Assembly: GCF_003182135.1 (NCBI RefSeq)
Contig: NZ_QGTL01000007.1
Coordinates: 124,001 to 188,000 of the forward strand
DNA from: Nocardia neocaledoniensis
GTDB lineage: Bacteria; Actinomycetota; Actinomycetes; Mycobacteriales; Mycobacteriaceae
Direction of reading: 5' to 3'
Length of the DNA: 64,000 bases
Numbering within the stretch: position 1 is the first letter of the stretch; each line of letters starts with the position of its first letter. Below, piece by piece: positions 1 to 8,689 of the stretch. The notes under the pieces are model-generated. The model saw only the letters and a list, made by a program, of their open reading frames with translations. It made no database searches and was not told where the DNA came from. Both the position numbers and the translations under genes were made by a program.

Positions 1-638
1 AAGAAGTACCCCTTCACGTACTGCCCGACGAGGATCGCGTTGATGATCGTGCCCTCGCGGATGAAATGCGGTGCGCCGAGGAAGAACAGCCCGATGCAGG
101 CCGACAACGCGAGCAGCGTGCAGTCGAACACCGTCTTGATGTTCCCCCACTTGCGCCCGGTCTTCTGCTGGATCGTGTTCACGAACAGGTCGATCGGCAT
201 CAGGATCAGGTTCGCGCGGATCATCAGGAACAATCCGAGCGCCAGCATCGCGTCGGCGAAGACCAGCAACACCACGTTGGCCGCGTACGGTTCCAGATGG
301 ATCCCCTTGGTGACCCACAGGTTGAAGTCCAGCAGCAGGGCCAGCACCAGCGCCGGGATCATCGAGAGGAAATAGCTGGCCTTGAAAGCCTTGGGCCGGA
401 CCAGGAAGGTCAGCCCGAGCATGATGACCTCGAGGATGAGGTTGTAATTGCCCTGACTGAGCGGGGTGAACACCAGCGTCATCGTGCGGGTGAGGCTGCT
501 CTGCGGAGAGATCCCGATGCCCGCCCTGATGGCCAGGCTCAGGCCGAGGGTGAGGATGTAGATCCCCGCGACGTAGGTGATCCAGCGGCGCACCTTGTTT
601 CCGTTGTCGATGACTGCCGCGTTCTTGTCGTGCTGCAT
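1..638 (-). CDS. YczE/YyaS/YitT-family membrane protein, 3' end cut by window
   Basis: The reading frame runs from an ATG at 638 to the window edge without a stop, so the C-terminus is missing. About 212 residues are visible, with several hydrophobic segments separated by short polar loops. An early GISPQSS-like stretch and a late R-E-G-T-I-I-N-A-I-L-V-G stretch resemble the YczE-like integral membrane family (DUF6198). The gene starts 32 bases after the adenine-deaminase-family gene on the same strand, so the two are probably cotranscribed. No transport function is established for this family; a link to purine uptake or efflux would be inference from position only. Confidence 0.75.
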   Translation of the reverse strand, partial: MQHDKNAAVIDNGNKVRRWITYVAGIYILTLGLSLAIRAGIGISPQSSLTRTMTLVFTPLSQGNYNLILEVIMLGLTFLVRPKAFKASYFLSMIPALVLALLLDFNLWVTKGIHLEPYAANVVLLVFADAMLALGLFLMIRANLILMPIDLFVNTIQQKTGRKWGNIKTVFDCTLLALSACIGLFFLGAPHFIREGTIINAILVGQYVKGYF

Positions 639-670
639 AACGGTGGATCCCTTGTTCTGGGTGGCCGAGG

Positions 671-2422
671 CTATTTCATGAAGCCGAAGCGGTCGAGGGA
701 GATGAACAGCGTCAGCAGCTTGTTGACGACCGGTTCCCCCTCGTTGTGATGGCCCAGCTTCGCCAGGGCGTCGTCGATCGAGCGCGTCGCCTCGACGAGT
801 TCGGCGAGGCCCATGTCGGCCATCACGCCGTAGAAGTCCAGCGGCAGAGCCGCTTTCACTGCACCGTCCTCGGTGACCACACAGCCGCCGACGAGGCGGT
901 CGAGTTCGCGCAGGTTGGCGCGCATCTCGGCACTGTCGGAGCCGACGACCACGAAGTAGGCCGAGGGGGCAGGCCAGAAGGTGGAGACCGCGCCGCGATC
1001 GATCGAGACGCCCTTGAACAGCCCGTTCACCGTGTGCCGCGCGCCGTCGGCGTAGCGCTGCACGACCGAGATCCGGTTGAGCCGCGCGCCGTCGAGCTCG
1101 GGGACCACCGCGCCGTCGCGCCAGGGCACCCACACCTCCTGCGCGAACTTCAGATGCCCGCGCCCGTACACGTCGAAGAGCAGTACCTTGGCCTGGGTGC
1201 CGTCGGAAGAGATCTCGAGCGGGGTGAGGTCGAGCTGCTCGGGCCGCAGGTCACCGAGGCCGGGACGAGGCCGCTTGGCCAGCACCGAATAGTCGATGCC
1301 GACCGGCTCGAGCAGCCGCCGATCCTTGGCCACCAGCTTGCCGCCCTTGAAGACATAGCGCGGGTTGATCTTCGAGAGGCTGTCGGTGAGCACGATGTCG
1401 GCGAAGCGGCCGGGGCTCAGCGAGCCGAGGTCGCGGTCCTTGTGGAACGAGCGCGCGGCGTACAGCGTGCCCATCTTGATCGCCTGGATCGGCGGCATAC
1501 CCATCTCCACGGCCAGCGAGATCACCCAGTCGATATGGCCCTGCCGCAACACCCGGTCGACGGAGATGTTGTCGGCGCAGAGCTGGAAGTTCTCGGCAGG
1601 CCAGCGCCGTTTCACGATGGCGCGCAACATCGTTCGGATCACTTCCGGACTGCCGACACCGAACTTGATCTGGGTGTTCAGGCCGTAGCGGATGCTCTTC
1701 TCGATATCGGCTTCGTTCCAGACGTCGTGATTGTTGTCGACGCCGATCGCCGGCATGTAATTGAGCAGCATGTCCGACAATGAGGTGACGCCCCAGTGGC
1801 AGTTCACGAATCCCGCGTTCGCCCGGCCGAGTGCGGATTTGCGGAAATCGTCGGCGTTGCCGGTCATGTACGACAGGTGCGCCAGTTCGCCGAGGCCGAT
1901 CACGGGATCCATGGCGAGCATCGCCTCGGTGATCTCGGGTGCGGACTTCTTACCGGGGGCGAAGGCGTAGAGCCGGTACGGCAGCTTGTCGTGCTCGGCG
2001 AACAGGGCCCGCGCGGCGTCGACCGCCTCCGCGCCTGCCGCACTGGCGAAATCGAGGGTTTCACCGAAGACGGTCGTCGTTCCGCTCGGCACGATCGCCT
2101 CGCCGAAGGCCGCCGGGTGCGCGAGCTGGGATTCGAAGTGCAGATGCGCGTCGATGAGACCCGGAATCGCGTAGAGGCCGCCGCCGTCGAAGGATTCGCG
2201 GTAACGCACGATGGATTCGTCCGGGCTGAGCGCGATGATGCGCTCGTTGTGCACCAGAAGGGTTCCTGGATAAACGGTTTCGCTGTGCACGTCGAGAATG
2301 TGCAGATTGCGCAGCAGCAGGTCGGCTTCCTGCTCGCCCTCCAGGATGGCGAAGATCGTGCGGACGTGCGCGTCCTGGGCGGAAACCTCGGTGGTGCCGG
2401 TCGTCGAATTCTGTGCGGGCAT
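671..2422 (-). CDS. ade: Adenine deaminase family amidohydrolase
   Basis: A 583-residue amidohydrolase resembling adenine deaminase, which hydrolyses adenine to hypoxanthine and ammonia. Metal-site motifs are visible: D-A-H-L-H-F-E-S at residues 91-98, His209 in a C-H-W-G-V motif, His232, and C-A-D-N at 282-285. A C-terminal adenine deaminase domain follows from about residue 400. Several signatures differ from Escherichia coli Ade: T-D-D has become A-D-N, and the usual G-H-A-P-G loop is C-H-W-G-V. The substrate could therefore be a modified adenine. The ATG at 2422 is chosen because AGGA lies about 10 bases upstream; an in-frame ATG at 2434 is possible. It is divergent from the LysR gene. 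Confidence 0.85.
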   Translation of the reverse strand: MPAQNSTTGTTEVSAQDAHVRTIFAILEGEQEADLLLRNLHILDVHSETVYPGTLLVHNERIIALSPDESIVRYRESFDGGGLYAIPGLIDAHLHFESQLAHPAAFGEAIVPSGTTTVFGETLDFASAAGAEAVDAARALFAEHDKLPYRLYAFAPGKKSAPEITEAMLAMDPVIGLGELAHLSYMTGNADDFRKSALGRANAGFVNCHWGVTSLSDMLLNYMPAIGVDNNHDVWNEADIEKSIRYGLNTQIKFGVGSPEVIRTMLRAIVKRRWPAENFQLCADNISVDRVLRQGHIDWVISLAVEMGMPPIQAIKMGTLYAARSFHKDRDLGSLSPGRFADIVLTDSLSKINPRYVFKGGKLVAKDRRLLEPVGIDYSVLAKRPRPGLGDLRPEQLDLTPLEISSDGTQAKVLLFDVYGRGHLKFAQEVWVPWRDGAVVPELDGARLNRISVVQRYADGARHTVNGLFKGVSIDRGAVSTFWPAPSAYFVVVGSDSAEMRANLRELDRLVGGCVVTEDGAVKAALPLDFYGVMADMGLAELVEATRSIDDALAKLGHHNEGEPVVNKLLTLFISLDRFGFMK

Positions 2423-2502
2423 TGCGGTCCTCATCTCGATATGCGCTGTCGCTGAGCGTGTATCGATTGGACGCGATCGGGACTGTTGCCCACAAGCATT
2501 CG

Positions 2503-2533
2503 TTTTCGTACGAGGTGTGCGCAATTTTCGTAC
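2503..2533. promoter_or_regulatory. Candidate LysR operator: direct repeat TTTTCGTAC
   Basis: In the 133-base gap between the deaminase and the LysR gene, TTTTCGTAC occurs at 2503-2511 and again at 2525-2533. The repeats are 22 bases apart start to start, about two helical turns. LysR regulators usually bind such divergent gaps as tandem contacts, so this is a plausible binding site for the adjacent regulator. The assignment is inference from position and spacing. Confidence 0.45.
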
Positions 2534-2555
2534 ACTCTGGCCAGGAGGTGGCGCG

Positions 2556-3500
2556 GTGCTCCATTCGCGTTTGTTGCAGTACATCGACGAGGTGGCGCGG
2601 CTCGGTTCGATCCGCGCCGCGGGCGCCCGGCTGCATGTCGCGCCGTCGGCGATCAACCGGCAGATCCTGCTGCTCGAGGCCGAGCTCGACCAGCCGCTGT
2701 TCGAACGGCTGCCGCGCGGCATGCGCCTGACCCCGGCCGGTGAGGCGCTGGTCGCGCACATCCGCCAGACGCTGCGGCAGTACCGGGAGACGGTCGCCGA
2801 CATCCGCGATCTGCGCGCGCTCGGCAGCGGCGAGGTCGTCATCGCCACCATGACCGGCCTGGCGAGCAGTGTCGTCGCCACCGCGGCGTCGACGTTCCGG
2901 GCTCGGCATCCGCAGGTCCGCATTTCGATTCGCACCATGTCGACGCTCGATATCGTCGCGGCGATCGAGAACAGCGAGGCCGATCTGGGGCTCGGCTTCA
3001 ATATCCCGTCCTCGACGCAACTCGAGGTGTGCTGGCAGATGAACACCCGGCTCGGAGTCGTTGTCTCCCCGCATCATCCGCTGGCGCAGAGCGATACCGT
3101 TCCGCTCGCGCGGTGCACGCCGTTTCCGCTGATCCTCGCCGACCGTTCCATGGTGATCCACGGAATCGTCGCCGAGGCCTTCGCCAACGCCGACCTCGAT
3201 ATCCAGCCCGCGTTCCACACGAATTCGATCGAGACGATGAAACGCCTCGCGATGTCCGGCGAGGCCATCGCCTTCCTCAGCGAATTCGACATCGCCGAGG
3301 AACTGCGCGACGGGCGCCTGGTCTTCCGTCCGGTGCGGGACGCGTTCAGCGTCAACATCATCTCGCTCGTGCGCCGCGAGAAGCATGCCCACGGCTTGGC
3401 CGGCCTGCTCCTCGCCGACGAGATCGGTACGACTCTGCGCCCCGCCGAACCGCGCCCCGCGACCAGAGTTGAGGACCACGACGGCCGCGCGCACCGATGA
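2556..3500 (+). CDS. LysR family transcriptional regulator
   Basis: A 314-residue LysR-type regulator. The N-terminal winged helix-turn-helix is clear at about residues 1-60: a Y-I-D-E-V-A-R-L-G-S-I-R-A-A segment, then A-P-S-A-I-N-R-Q-I and R-L-T-P-A-G-E-A-L. An effector-binding domain fills roughly 90-300. The GTG at 2556 is preceded by AGGAGG at 2543-2548, which decides the start. It is divergent from the adenine-deaminase-family gene and most likely controls it. The inducer is unknown; a purine or related metabolite is a reasonable guess from context. Confidence 0.9.
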   Translation: MLHSRLLQYIDEVARLGSIRAAGARLHVAPSAINRQILLLEAELDQPLFERLPRGMRLTPAGEALVAHIRQTLRQYRETVADIRDLRALGSGEVVIATMTGLASSVVATAASTFRARHPQVRISIRTMSTLDIVAAIENSEADLGLGFNIPSSTQLEVCWQMNTRLGVVVSPHHPLAQSDTVPLARCTPFPLILADRSMVIHGIVAEAFANADLDIQPAFHTNSIETMKRLAMSGEAIAFLSEFDIAEELRDGRLVFRPVRDAFSVNIISLVRREKHAHGLAGLLLADEIGTTLRPAEPRPATRVEDHDGRAHR

Positions 3501-3570
3501 GATCCGCCGTCGCGGGCACACCCGTCGCCGGTCCGGCAGCGCCGACACCAGACGATCGCCGTTCCCTGAG

Positions 3571-4623
3571 CTAGCCGCGAGTGGCGGTGGGTGGGCTGCC
3601 GGTCCAGCGGTGAAAGGCCTTACGGAGCGCGCGGTCGTCGGTGAAGGCGAGGCGGTGGGCGATGGTGGCCGTGCTGTGTCCCTGGGCCAGTAAGTCTTTC
3701 GCGCGTTCGTAGCGGATCGCGTCGAGCTCGGCTCGCCAGGACGTGCCGTGTTCGGCGAGGTGACGCTGCAGAGTGCGCTGACTCATGGCGAGGGCCTGCG
3801 CGACGCGGGCCAGGGCCGGGTCGCCCGCGTCGACGGCGGCGGCCAGGGCGATGCGGAACCGGTCGAGCGGGTCGGCGACCGGGCGCGCGGAGGCGAGCAC
3901 CAGCTCGGCGTGGCTGCGCATCAGCTTGGCCAGCATGGGGTCGGCGCGGGGGAGCGGGGCGCGGGCGTCGTCGGCGTGGAAGGTGATGGCGTCGGCCTCG
4001 GCGTCGAATTCGATGGCGTCGGTGCCGAATACGGCAATCAGGCCGCCGCGGTCGACGGGTGCGGGGTGACCGAAGGTCACTCGCGTCGGCACCAGCGGGC
4101 GTCCGGTGGCCTCCCTGGCGCGGCGCAGGTAGTAGGCGAGCACGTATTCGTTGACCACCGAGGCGACGGCGGGATCGTCGGCCGTGGTCCGGTAGCCGAT
4201 GGTGAGATCGCTGTCGCCGGACAGGTCGAAGCCCTCGGCGGCCGCGGTGACCAGCCGATGGTACGGCTGGGCCGCGCGCAGCGAATCCGCGAGCGAGGCG
4301 CCGGTGGTGACGAGATAGTCCCAGGTGTCGAGCGTCCCCAGGGGCGCGGCCGCCGCGATCGCGGCACCGGAACCCGCTCCCGGCCGCGCCTGGGCGATCA
4401 GCTCCCACAGAGTCAGCAGCGAGCGCATCGGCAGCCGGTTCAACTCGCCACCCAACGCCACCGAGTCGGTACCGGGCACGCGGGCGAGCTGCGCCGCGTC
4501 CACCCCGGCGTCCTCGGCGGCCCGAACCAGCATCCGCATCAGCTGGACCGAGACGGTGCCGTCGAGCCGACTGCCGGGACTCGGTTCCGGTCCCGCATGC
4601 GGTCGGTCTCGGCGAGCGCTCAC
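3571..4623 (-). CDS. AraC family transcriptional regulator (AraC-like ligand-binding domain)
   Basis: A 350-residue regulator. Residues about 30-200 look like the arabinose-operon-regulator-type binding domain seen in OruR/ArgR-like AraC proteins. Residues about 250-345 hold the double helix-turn-helix: A-L-A-M-S-Q-R-T-L-Q-R-H-L, then R-Y-E-R-A-K-D-L-L, then a second helix pair ending in F-H-R-W-T-G-S-P-P. It starts at GTG 4623, with a TAGTGT hexamer 7 bases upstream, so the message is probably leaderless. It is divergent from lpdA, 106 bases apart. A target cannot be named from the sequence. Confidence 0.88.
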   Translation of the reverse strand: MSARRDRPHAGPEPSPGSRLDGTVSVQLMRMLVRAAEDAGVDAAQLARVPGTDSVALGGELNRLPMRSLLTLWELIAQARPGAGSGAAIAAAAPLGTLDTWDYLVTTGASLADSLRAAQPYHRLVTAAAEGFDLSGDSDLTIGYRTTADDPAVASVVNEYVLAYYLRRAREATGRPLVPTRVTFGHPAPVDRGGLIAVFGTDAIEFDAEADAITFHADDARAPLPRADPMLAKLMRSHAELVLASARPVADPLDRFRIALAAAVDAGDPALARVAQALAMSQRTLQRHLAEHGTSWRAELDAIRYERAKDLLAQGHSTATIAHRLAFTDDRALRKAFHRWTGSPPTATRG

Positions 4624-4630
4624 CGTCCCG

Positions 4631-4636
4631 ACACTA
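4631..4636 (-). promoter_or_regulatory. Putative -10 box of leaderless AraC-family gene
   Basis: Read on the minus strand this is TAGTGT, matching the actinobacterial TANNNT -10 pattern, followed by 7 bases and the GTG start at 4623. Transcription would then begin at or next to the start codon. Confidence 0.45.
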
Positions 4637-4716
4637 CCGATCGGTCACTTCGGTGGTACCCGTCGCGCGGCCTCACCTATGTGGGGGACGGGTGGGTGAA
4701 CTCCCCGAAACAGAGT

Positions 4717-4722
4717 TAGGCT
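4717..4722 (+). promoter_or_regulatory. Putative -10 box of leaderless lpdA
   Basis: TAGGCT lies 7 bases before the GTG start of lpdA at 4730. No convincing Shine-Dalgarno sequence sits between them. The geometry predicts a leaderless transcript beginning at the G of GTG. Confidence 0.5.
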
Positions 4723-4729
4723 CGGGGTC

Positions 4730-6133
4730 GTGACTTCCCACTACGATGTCGTCGTTCTCGGCGCTGGTCCCGGCGGATACGTCGCCGCGATCCGTGCCGC
4801 TCAACTCGGCCTGCGAACAGCGATTGTCGAGCAGAAATACTGGGGTGGCGTGTGCCTGAACGTGGGCTGCATCCCGTCCAAGGCACTGCTGCGCAACGCC
4901 GAGCTGGCCCATATCTTCCACAAGGAGGCCAAGACCTTCGGCATCTCCGGTGAGGTCAGCTTCGACTTCGGCGCCGCCTTCGATCGCAGCCGCAAGGTGG
5001 CCGACGGGCGCGTCAAGGGCGTGCACTTCCTGATGAAGAAGAACAAGATCGACGAGTTCGACGGTCTCGGCACCTTCACCGGCCCGAACGCTCTCGATGT
5101 GGCCCTCACCAAGGGCGGCACCGAGTCGATCACGTTCGACAACGTCATCATCGCCACGGGCACCACCACCAAGCTGCTGCCGGGCACCCAGCTCTCGGCC
5201 AACGTGGTGACCTACGAGGAGCAGATCCTCACCCGCGACCTGCCCGGCTCGATCCTGATCGTCGGCGCGGGCGCCATCGGCATGGAGTTCGCCTACGTCC
5301 TGAAGAACTACGGCGTGGACGTGCGGATCGTGGAGTTCCTCGACCGCGCGCTGCCGAACGAGGACGTCGACGTCTCCAAGGAGATCACCAAGCAGTACAA
5401 GAAGCTCGGCATCACCATCACCACCGGTGCCGCCGTGCAGACGATCGACGACGACGGCTCCAAGGTCACCGTCCAGATCAAGGACAACAAGTCCGGTTCG
5501 GTCGAGACCGTCACCGTCGACAAGGTGCTGCAGGCCGTCGGCTTCGCGCCCCGCGTCGAGGGCTACGGCCTGGAGAACACCGGTGTCGCGCTCACCGACC
5601 GCGGCGCCATCGCGATCGACGACTACATGCGCACCAACGTGCCGCACATCTACGCGATCGGTGACGTCACCGCCAAGCTGCAGCTGGCGCACGTGGCCGA
5701 GGCGCAGGGCGTGGTCGCCGCCGAGACGATCGGCGGCGCCGAGACCATGCCGCTGGGCGACTACCGGATGATGCCGCGCGCCACCTTCTGTCAGCCGCAG
5801 GTCGCCAGCTTCGGTCTCACCGAGCAGCAGGCGCGCGACGAGGGCTACGACGTGAAGGTCGCGACCTTCCCGTTCACCGCCAACGGCAAGGCGCACGGCC
5901 TGGCCGACCCCACCGGCTTCGTGAAGCTCATCGCCGACAACACCCACGGCGAACTGCTCGGCGGCCACCTCATCGGCCCCGACGTCTCCGAGCTGCTCCC
6001 GGAGCTGACCCTGGCCCAGAAGTGGGACCTCACGGTCAACGAGCTGGCCCGCAACGTGCACACCCACCCGACCCTGTCGGAGGCACTCCAGGAAGCGATC
6101 CACGGCCTCGCCGGCCACATGATCAACTTCTGA
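4730..6133 (+). CDS. lpdA: Dihydrolipoyl dehydrogenase (E3)
   Basis: A 467-residue flavoprotein that reoxidises dihydrolipoamide with NAD+ in 2-oxoacid dehydrogenase complexes. In mycobacteria it also serves the peroxynitrite reductase complex. Visible features are the FAD-binding G-A-G-P-G-G-Y near residue 11, the redox disulfide C42-x4-C47 in G-G-V-C-L-N-V-G-C, the NAD-binding G-A-G-A-I-G-M-E near 185, the second FAD motif Y-A-I-G-D-V near 310, and the C-terminal H-T-H-P-T-L-S-E that supplies the interface His-Glu pair. The length matches M. tuberculosis LpdC (Rv0462, 464 residues). A strong hairpin follows at 6172-6212. Confidence 0.96.
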   Translation: MTSHYDVVVLGAGPGGYVAAIRAAQLGLRTAIVEQKYWGGVCLNVGCIPSKALLRNAELAHIFHKEAKTFGISGEVSFDFGAAFDRSRKVADGRVKGVHFLMKKNKIDEFDGLGTFTGPNALDVALTKGGTESITFDNVIIATGTTTKLLPGTQLSANVVTYEEQILTRDLPGSILIVGAGAIGMEFAYVLKNYGVDVRIVEFLDRALPNEDVDVSKEITKQYKKLGITITTGAAVQTIDDDGSKVTVQIKDNKSGSVETVTVDKVLQAVGFAPRVEGYGLENTGVALTDRGAIAIDDYMRTNVPHIYAIGDVTAKLQLAHVAEAQGVVAAETIGGAETMPLGDYRMMPRATFCQPQVASFGLTEQQARDEGYDVKVATFPFTANGKAHGLADPTGFVKLIADNTHGELLGGHLIGPDVSELLPELTLAQKWDLTVNELARNVHTHPTLSEALQEAIHGLAGHMINF

Positions 6134-6171
6134 TTCGCGGGGCGCTCGAGGTAGTGCCCTTGGGGCAGGTC

Positions 6172-6212
6172 GATCAGGCACCGTTTCGTCGTTTGCGAGA
6201 CGGTGCCTGATC
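6172..6212 (+). terminator. Hairpin terminator after lpdA
   Basis: A 13-base perfect inverted repeat, GATCAGGCACCGT at 6172-6184 and its complement at 6200-6212. It can be extended inward by about five more pairs with two wobbles, leaving a small loop. There is no T-tract, as is common for actinobacterial intrinsic terminators. Confidence 0.7.
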
Positions 6213-6346
6213 AGCGGACAGGCTGTGACGACCGGTGCTCGGTGCCTTTCTTCGAGGACACGCGGCTGGTACGCGCAGGTGTGCAGCGTCGGTGTCGGCG
6301 CGTATCTTCCGGCGCGTAACAGGTCGCCGCGATGGAGGAGGGGCAC

Positions 6347-8503
6347 GTGTCGGTACTGCCAGAGCCGGTAGTCGATGAGCTGGAACCAATCGTGCTGGAG
6401 TTGGCACGCGGGCTACGGTCGCGGATACCCGACCGCCCGGCAGCAGCGCTCGGCCGACTGGGTCTACCGGGAGATGGTTCGCACGGCGATTTCCGGCCCG
6501 GCTTTTCCGCGACGATTGCCGAGCGACCTGATGCTGAGCTGTCCGCACTCGGTCCATTGCTGCCGGAGCGAATTCTCGGCGCGCTGGAAATGGCCGTCGC
6601 CGATCTCGACACTCCGCCGATGCCGGCGGTCGCCGCGCTGGTGCCGCCACCTCCCGACGGCATGTACGGCTTCGCGACGATGGGCGGTGGTGGAGAAACG
6701 CAGGCGGCCGTCGCCAAGCTGGCGGCGATGCGCCCGGGCGCGCTCGATCTCGTCGTCTCTGCCACCGCACGTTTGGCTGAGCGCGCCGGCGCTGTCGGTC
6801 ACCCGAGCCCGCCGTCACCGAGTGGGCTGAGCGAGGAGGCTGTCGCCGCCGCGCACGGCCGGTCCCAGCTGGCAGCCGGTGTTGCCGTTGCGGCGCTGGT
6901 GCTGCGGGCCCTCGGTCTCGGTGACGATCCGGCCACGGTGATCGGTGCCGGTGTGATCGCCGCGACCAAGGTGCTCCGCGTCGCACCGATGCCCGCCGAG
7001 TACGAGGCCGCGCGGATCGAGAAGATCCGGCAGCAGTATCTGTATCCGCGTCAGAATGCGTGCCAGGTCCGAGTACACGAGCACCGATTCGCCCTGACCG
7101 AGTCCGAGTTCCCCGCTGAATCCGATTTCGCTGAGAACGGTCTTGTCGCTGTAGTGCCCGGCGGCATCGTTGTCAGGACGGGCACATCCGACGGGCGGGT
7201 CTACATCGTGGTCGAAGTGCTGGACAGCGAACCCGCCTATGACGATTTCTCGGTGTGGGACGAGGTCGTCGAGGTGACATGGCGAGCCGAGCGAGGTTTG
7301 GCATCGATCCTCGGTGGGCCACCCGCCCCGGGTGACTACGACGCCGGATCCGGTGCCGAGCTGACCCCGCCATGGCCGGGAACCTATCGAGTACGTGTGC
7401 GCGCGACCAACCGCGACGAGGACGACGACCAGGAAACGTACCGGCTGACAGTGTGGCAGGCCCCTGCGGCCGAGCCGGTTGTGCACAAACGACAGGATCG
7501 GCTCGGCCACCGATTGCGTGGCGAACCAGAGCCACGGCGCGAGACCGGACCGGCGGACGCCTACACCTGGGTGGAGAAGTCGGCGATCGCGGAGGCGGGA
7601 ACAATAACCGTTGTCGCGCAAGGTGATCCGGAGTCGGTGATCCGTTCCTTCGGTGGGGACCCAGCCGCCGCCGAGCCGATCCAGCAGCTCGTCGACACGG
7701 CCATGACGCACGGCGATCCATGGATCGCGGTCGGGCCGGTCGCCGGCGGCGTGATGGCGGTCGAGGACAACGGCTACCAGCGCAGTCACGCGGCGGAGCT
7801 GCGCGCGTTGTCCGCAGGCACCCGCGCCGCCTCGCTCTACTGGAACGTCAACGGCGTCACCCGGCTCTCGTTCGCCGCTGACGGCCGACTGCTCGCGGCG
7901 TTCGAGCTGGGCGAGCAGTGCGACGAAACCTCCATCGAACCGCTTTTGCGCGATCTGGATTTCCGCGAGTTCCGTCACCGGCTGGCCAAGGGGCTGCTCG
8001 CGGTCGCCCGTTTCACCGATACCGAATTCACCGCCGACCACCTTGCCCGAATAGAAGCCGAGGGGGTCGGCTTCGCGGTTGTCCCGCTGCTCGACGATCT
8101 CCACCCGGCGGCACTGCGCCCGGACGGCACGCGCCTCGCGTTCGGGAGCGGCCCCCTCGGGGCCGACACCGATCGGCTGACCGAACTTCCCCGTGATCGC
8201 CAGCGTGACCTCGCCTGGTGGGTAGTCCAGCGAACCGCTGAACACGTCGGGCTGGCCGGCGACCACGATGTCGTCGACAGCATCGCGACCCGTGCTCTCA
8301 CTCCCGAAGCCGAACTGAGGGCGCGCAAGTCCCGGCTCGGAGATCGGGTGAACTATTGGTTCTGGCTGTGCCTGCACCAGGCGACCAACGCGGATCCGCT
8401 GGCCGCCGCGGTCAGCACCCTGGAGTCAGCTCAGTATGCGCACTCTCCGTCGCCGGGTGACTTCACCGATGAGGTTCGCCGGATGATCAGTCGCTGGGGG
8501 TGA
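6347..8503 (+). CDS. Large multidomain DUF6461-type protein of unknown function
   Basis: A 718-residue protein with no signal peptide or membrane segment. Three regions can be told apart. Residues 1-235 are mainly helical and Ala-rich. Residues about 240-375 look like a beta-sandwich, with V-H-E-H-R-F, V-V-R-T-G-T-S-D-G-R-V-Y, and P-G-T-Y-R-V-R-V-R-A. Residues about 405-590 match the actinobacterial DUF6461 pattern: W-V-E-K, then W-I-A-V-G near 460, A-V-E-D-N-G-Y near 471, and R-A-A-S-L-Y-W-N-V-N-G. The GTG at 6347 is chosen because GGAGGAGG lies just upstream; an ATG at 6332 would add five residues. It stands alone between lpdA and the cell-wall pair. Function is unknown. Confidence 0.8.
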   Translation: MSVLPEPVVDELEPIVLELARGLRSRIPDRPAAALGRLGLPGDGSHGDFRPGFSATIAERPDAELSALGPLLPERILGALEMAVADLDTPPMPAVAALVPPPPDGMYGFATMGGGGETQAAVAKLAAMRPGALDLVVSATARLAERAGAVGHPSPPSPSGLSEEAVAAAHGRSQLAAGVAVAALVLRALGLGDDPATVIGAGVIAATKVLRVAPMPAEYEAARIEKIRQQYLYPRQNACQVRVHEHRFALTESEFPAESDFAENGLVAVVPGGIVVRTGTSDGRVYIVVEVLDSEPAYDDFSVWDEVVEVTWRAERGLASILGGPPAPGDYDAGSGAELTPPWPGTYRVRVRATNRDEDDDQETYRLTVWQAPAAEPVVHKRQDRLGHRLRGEPEPRRETGPADAYTWVEKSAIAEAGTITVVAQGDPESVIRSFGGDPAAAEPIQQLVDTAMTHGDPWIAVGPVAGGVMAVEDNGYQRSHAAELRALSAGTRAASLYWNVNGVTRLSFAADGRLLAAFELGEQCDETSIEPLLRDLDFREFRHRLAKGLLAVARFTDTEFTADHLARIEAEGVGFAVVPLLDDLHPAALRPDGTRLAFGSGPLGADTDRLTELPRDRQRDLAWWVVQRTAEHVGLAGDHDVVDSIATRALTPEAELRARKSRLGDRVNYWFWLCLHQATNADPLAAAVSTLESAQYAHSPSPGDFTDEVRRMISRWG

Positions 8504-8689
8504 CCCGAACCTTATTTCTTTTCGGCAAAATTCCGGGCGGTGATTTGGTGAATTGCGTTTGTGTGACAGATGATGCGTTGGCACCTCTGGTGACAGTTCT
8601 GGCTCGTGTTCGACATGTTTGTGTTCCATGAGATGGTCCCCTCGCCCGAATGCTCGCGGCGGCGGGCACGGTTGAGAGGCAGCGAACCT

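Noticed and set aside
2061..3548. A minus-strand open frame of about 495 codons opposite the LysR gene
   Set aside because: The LysR gene has a clear ribosome-binding site and domains; the antisense product has low-complexity composition and no family features.
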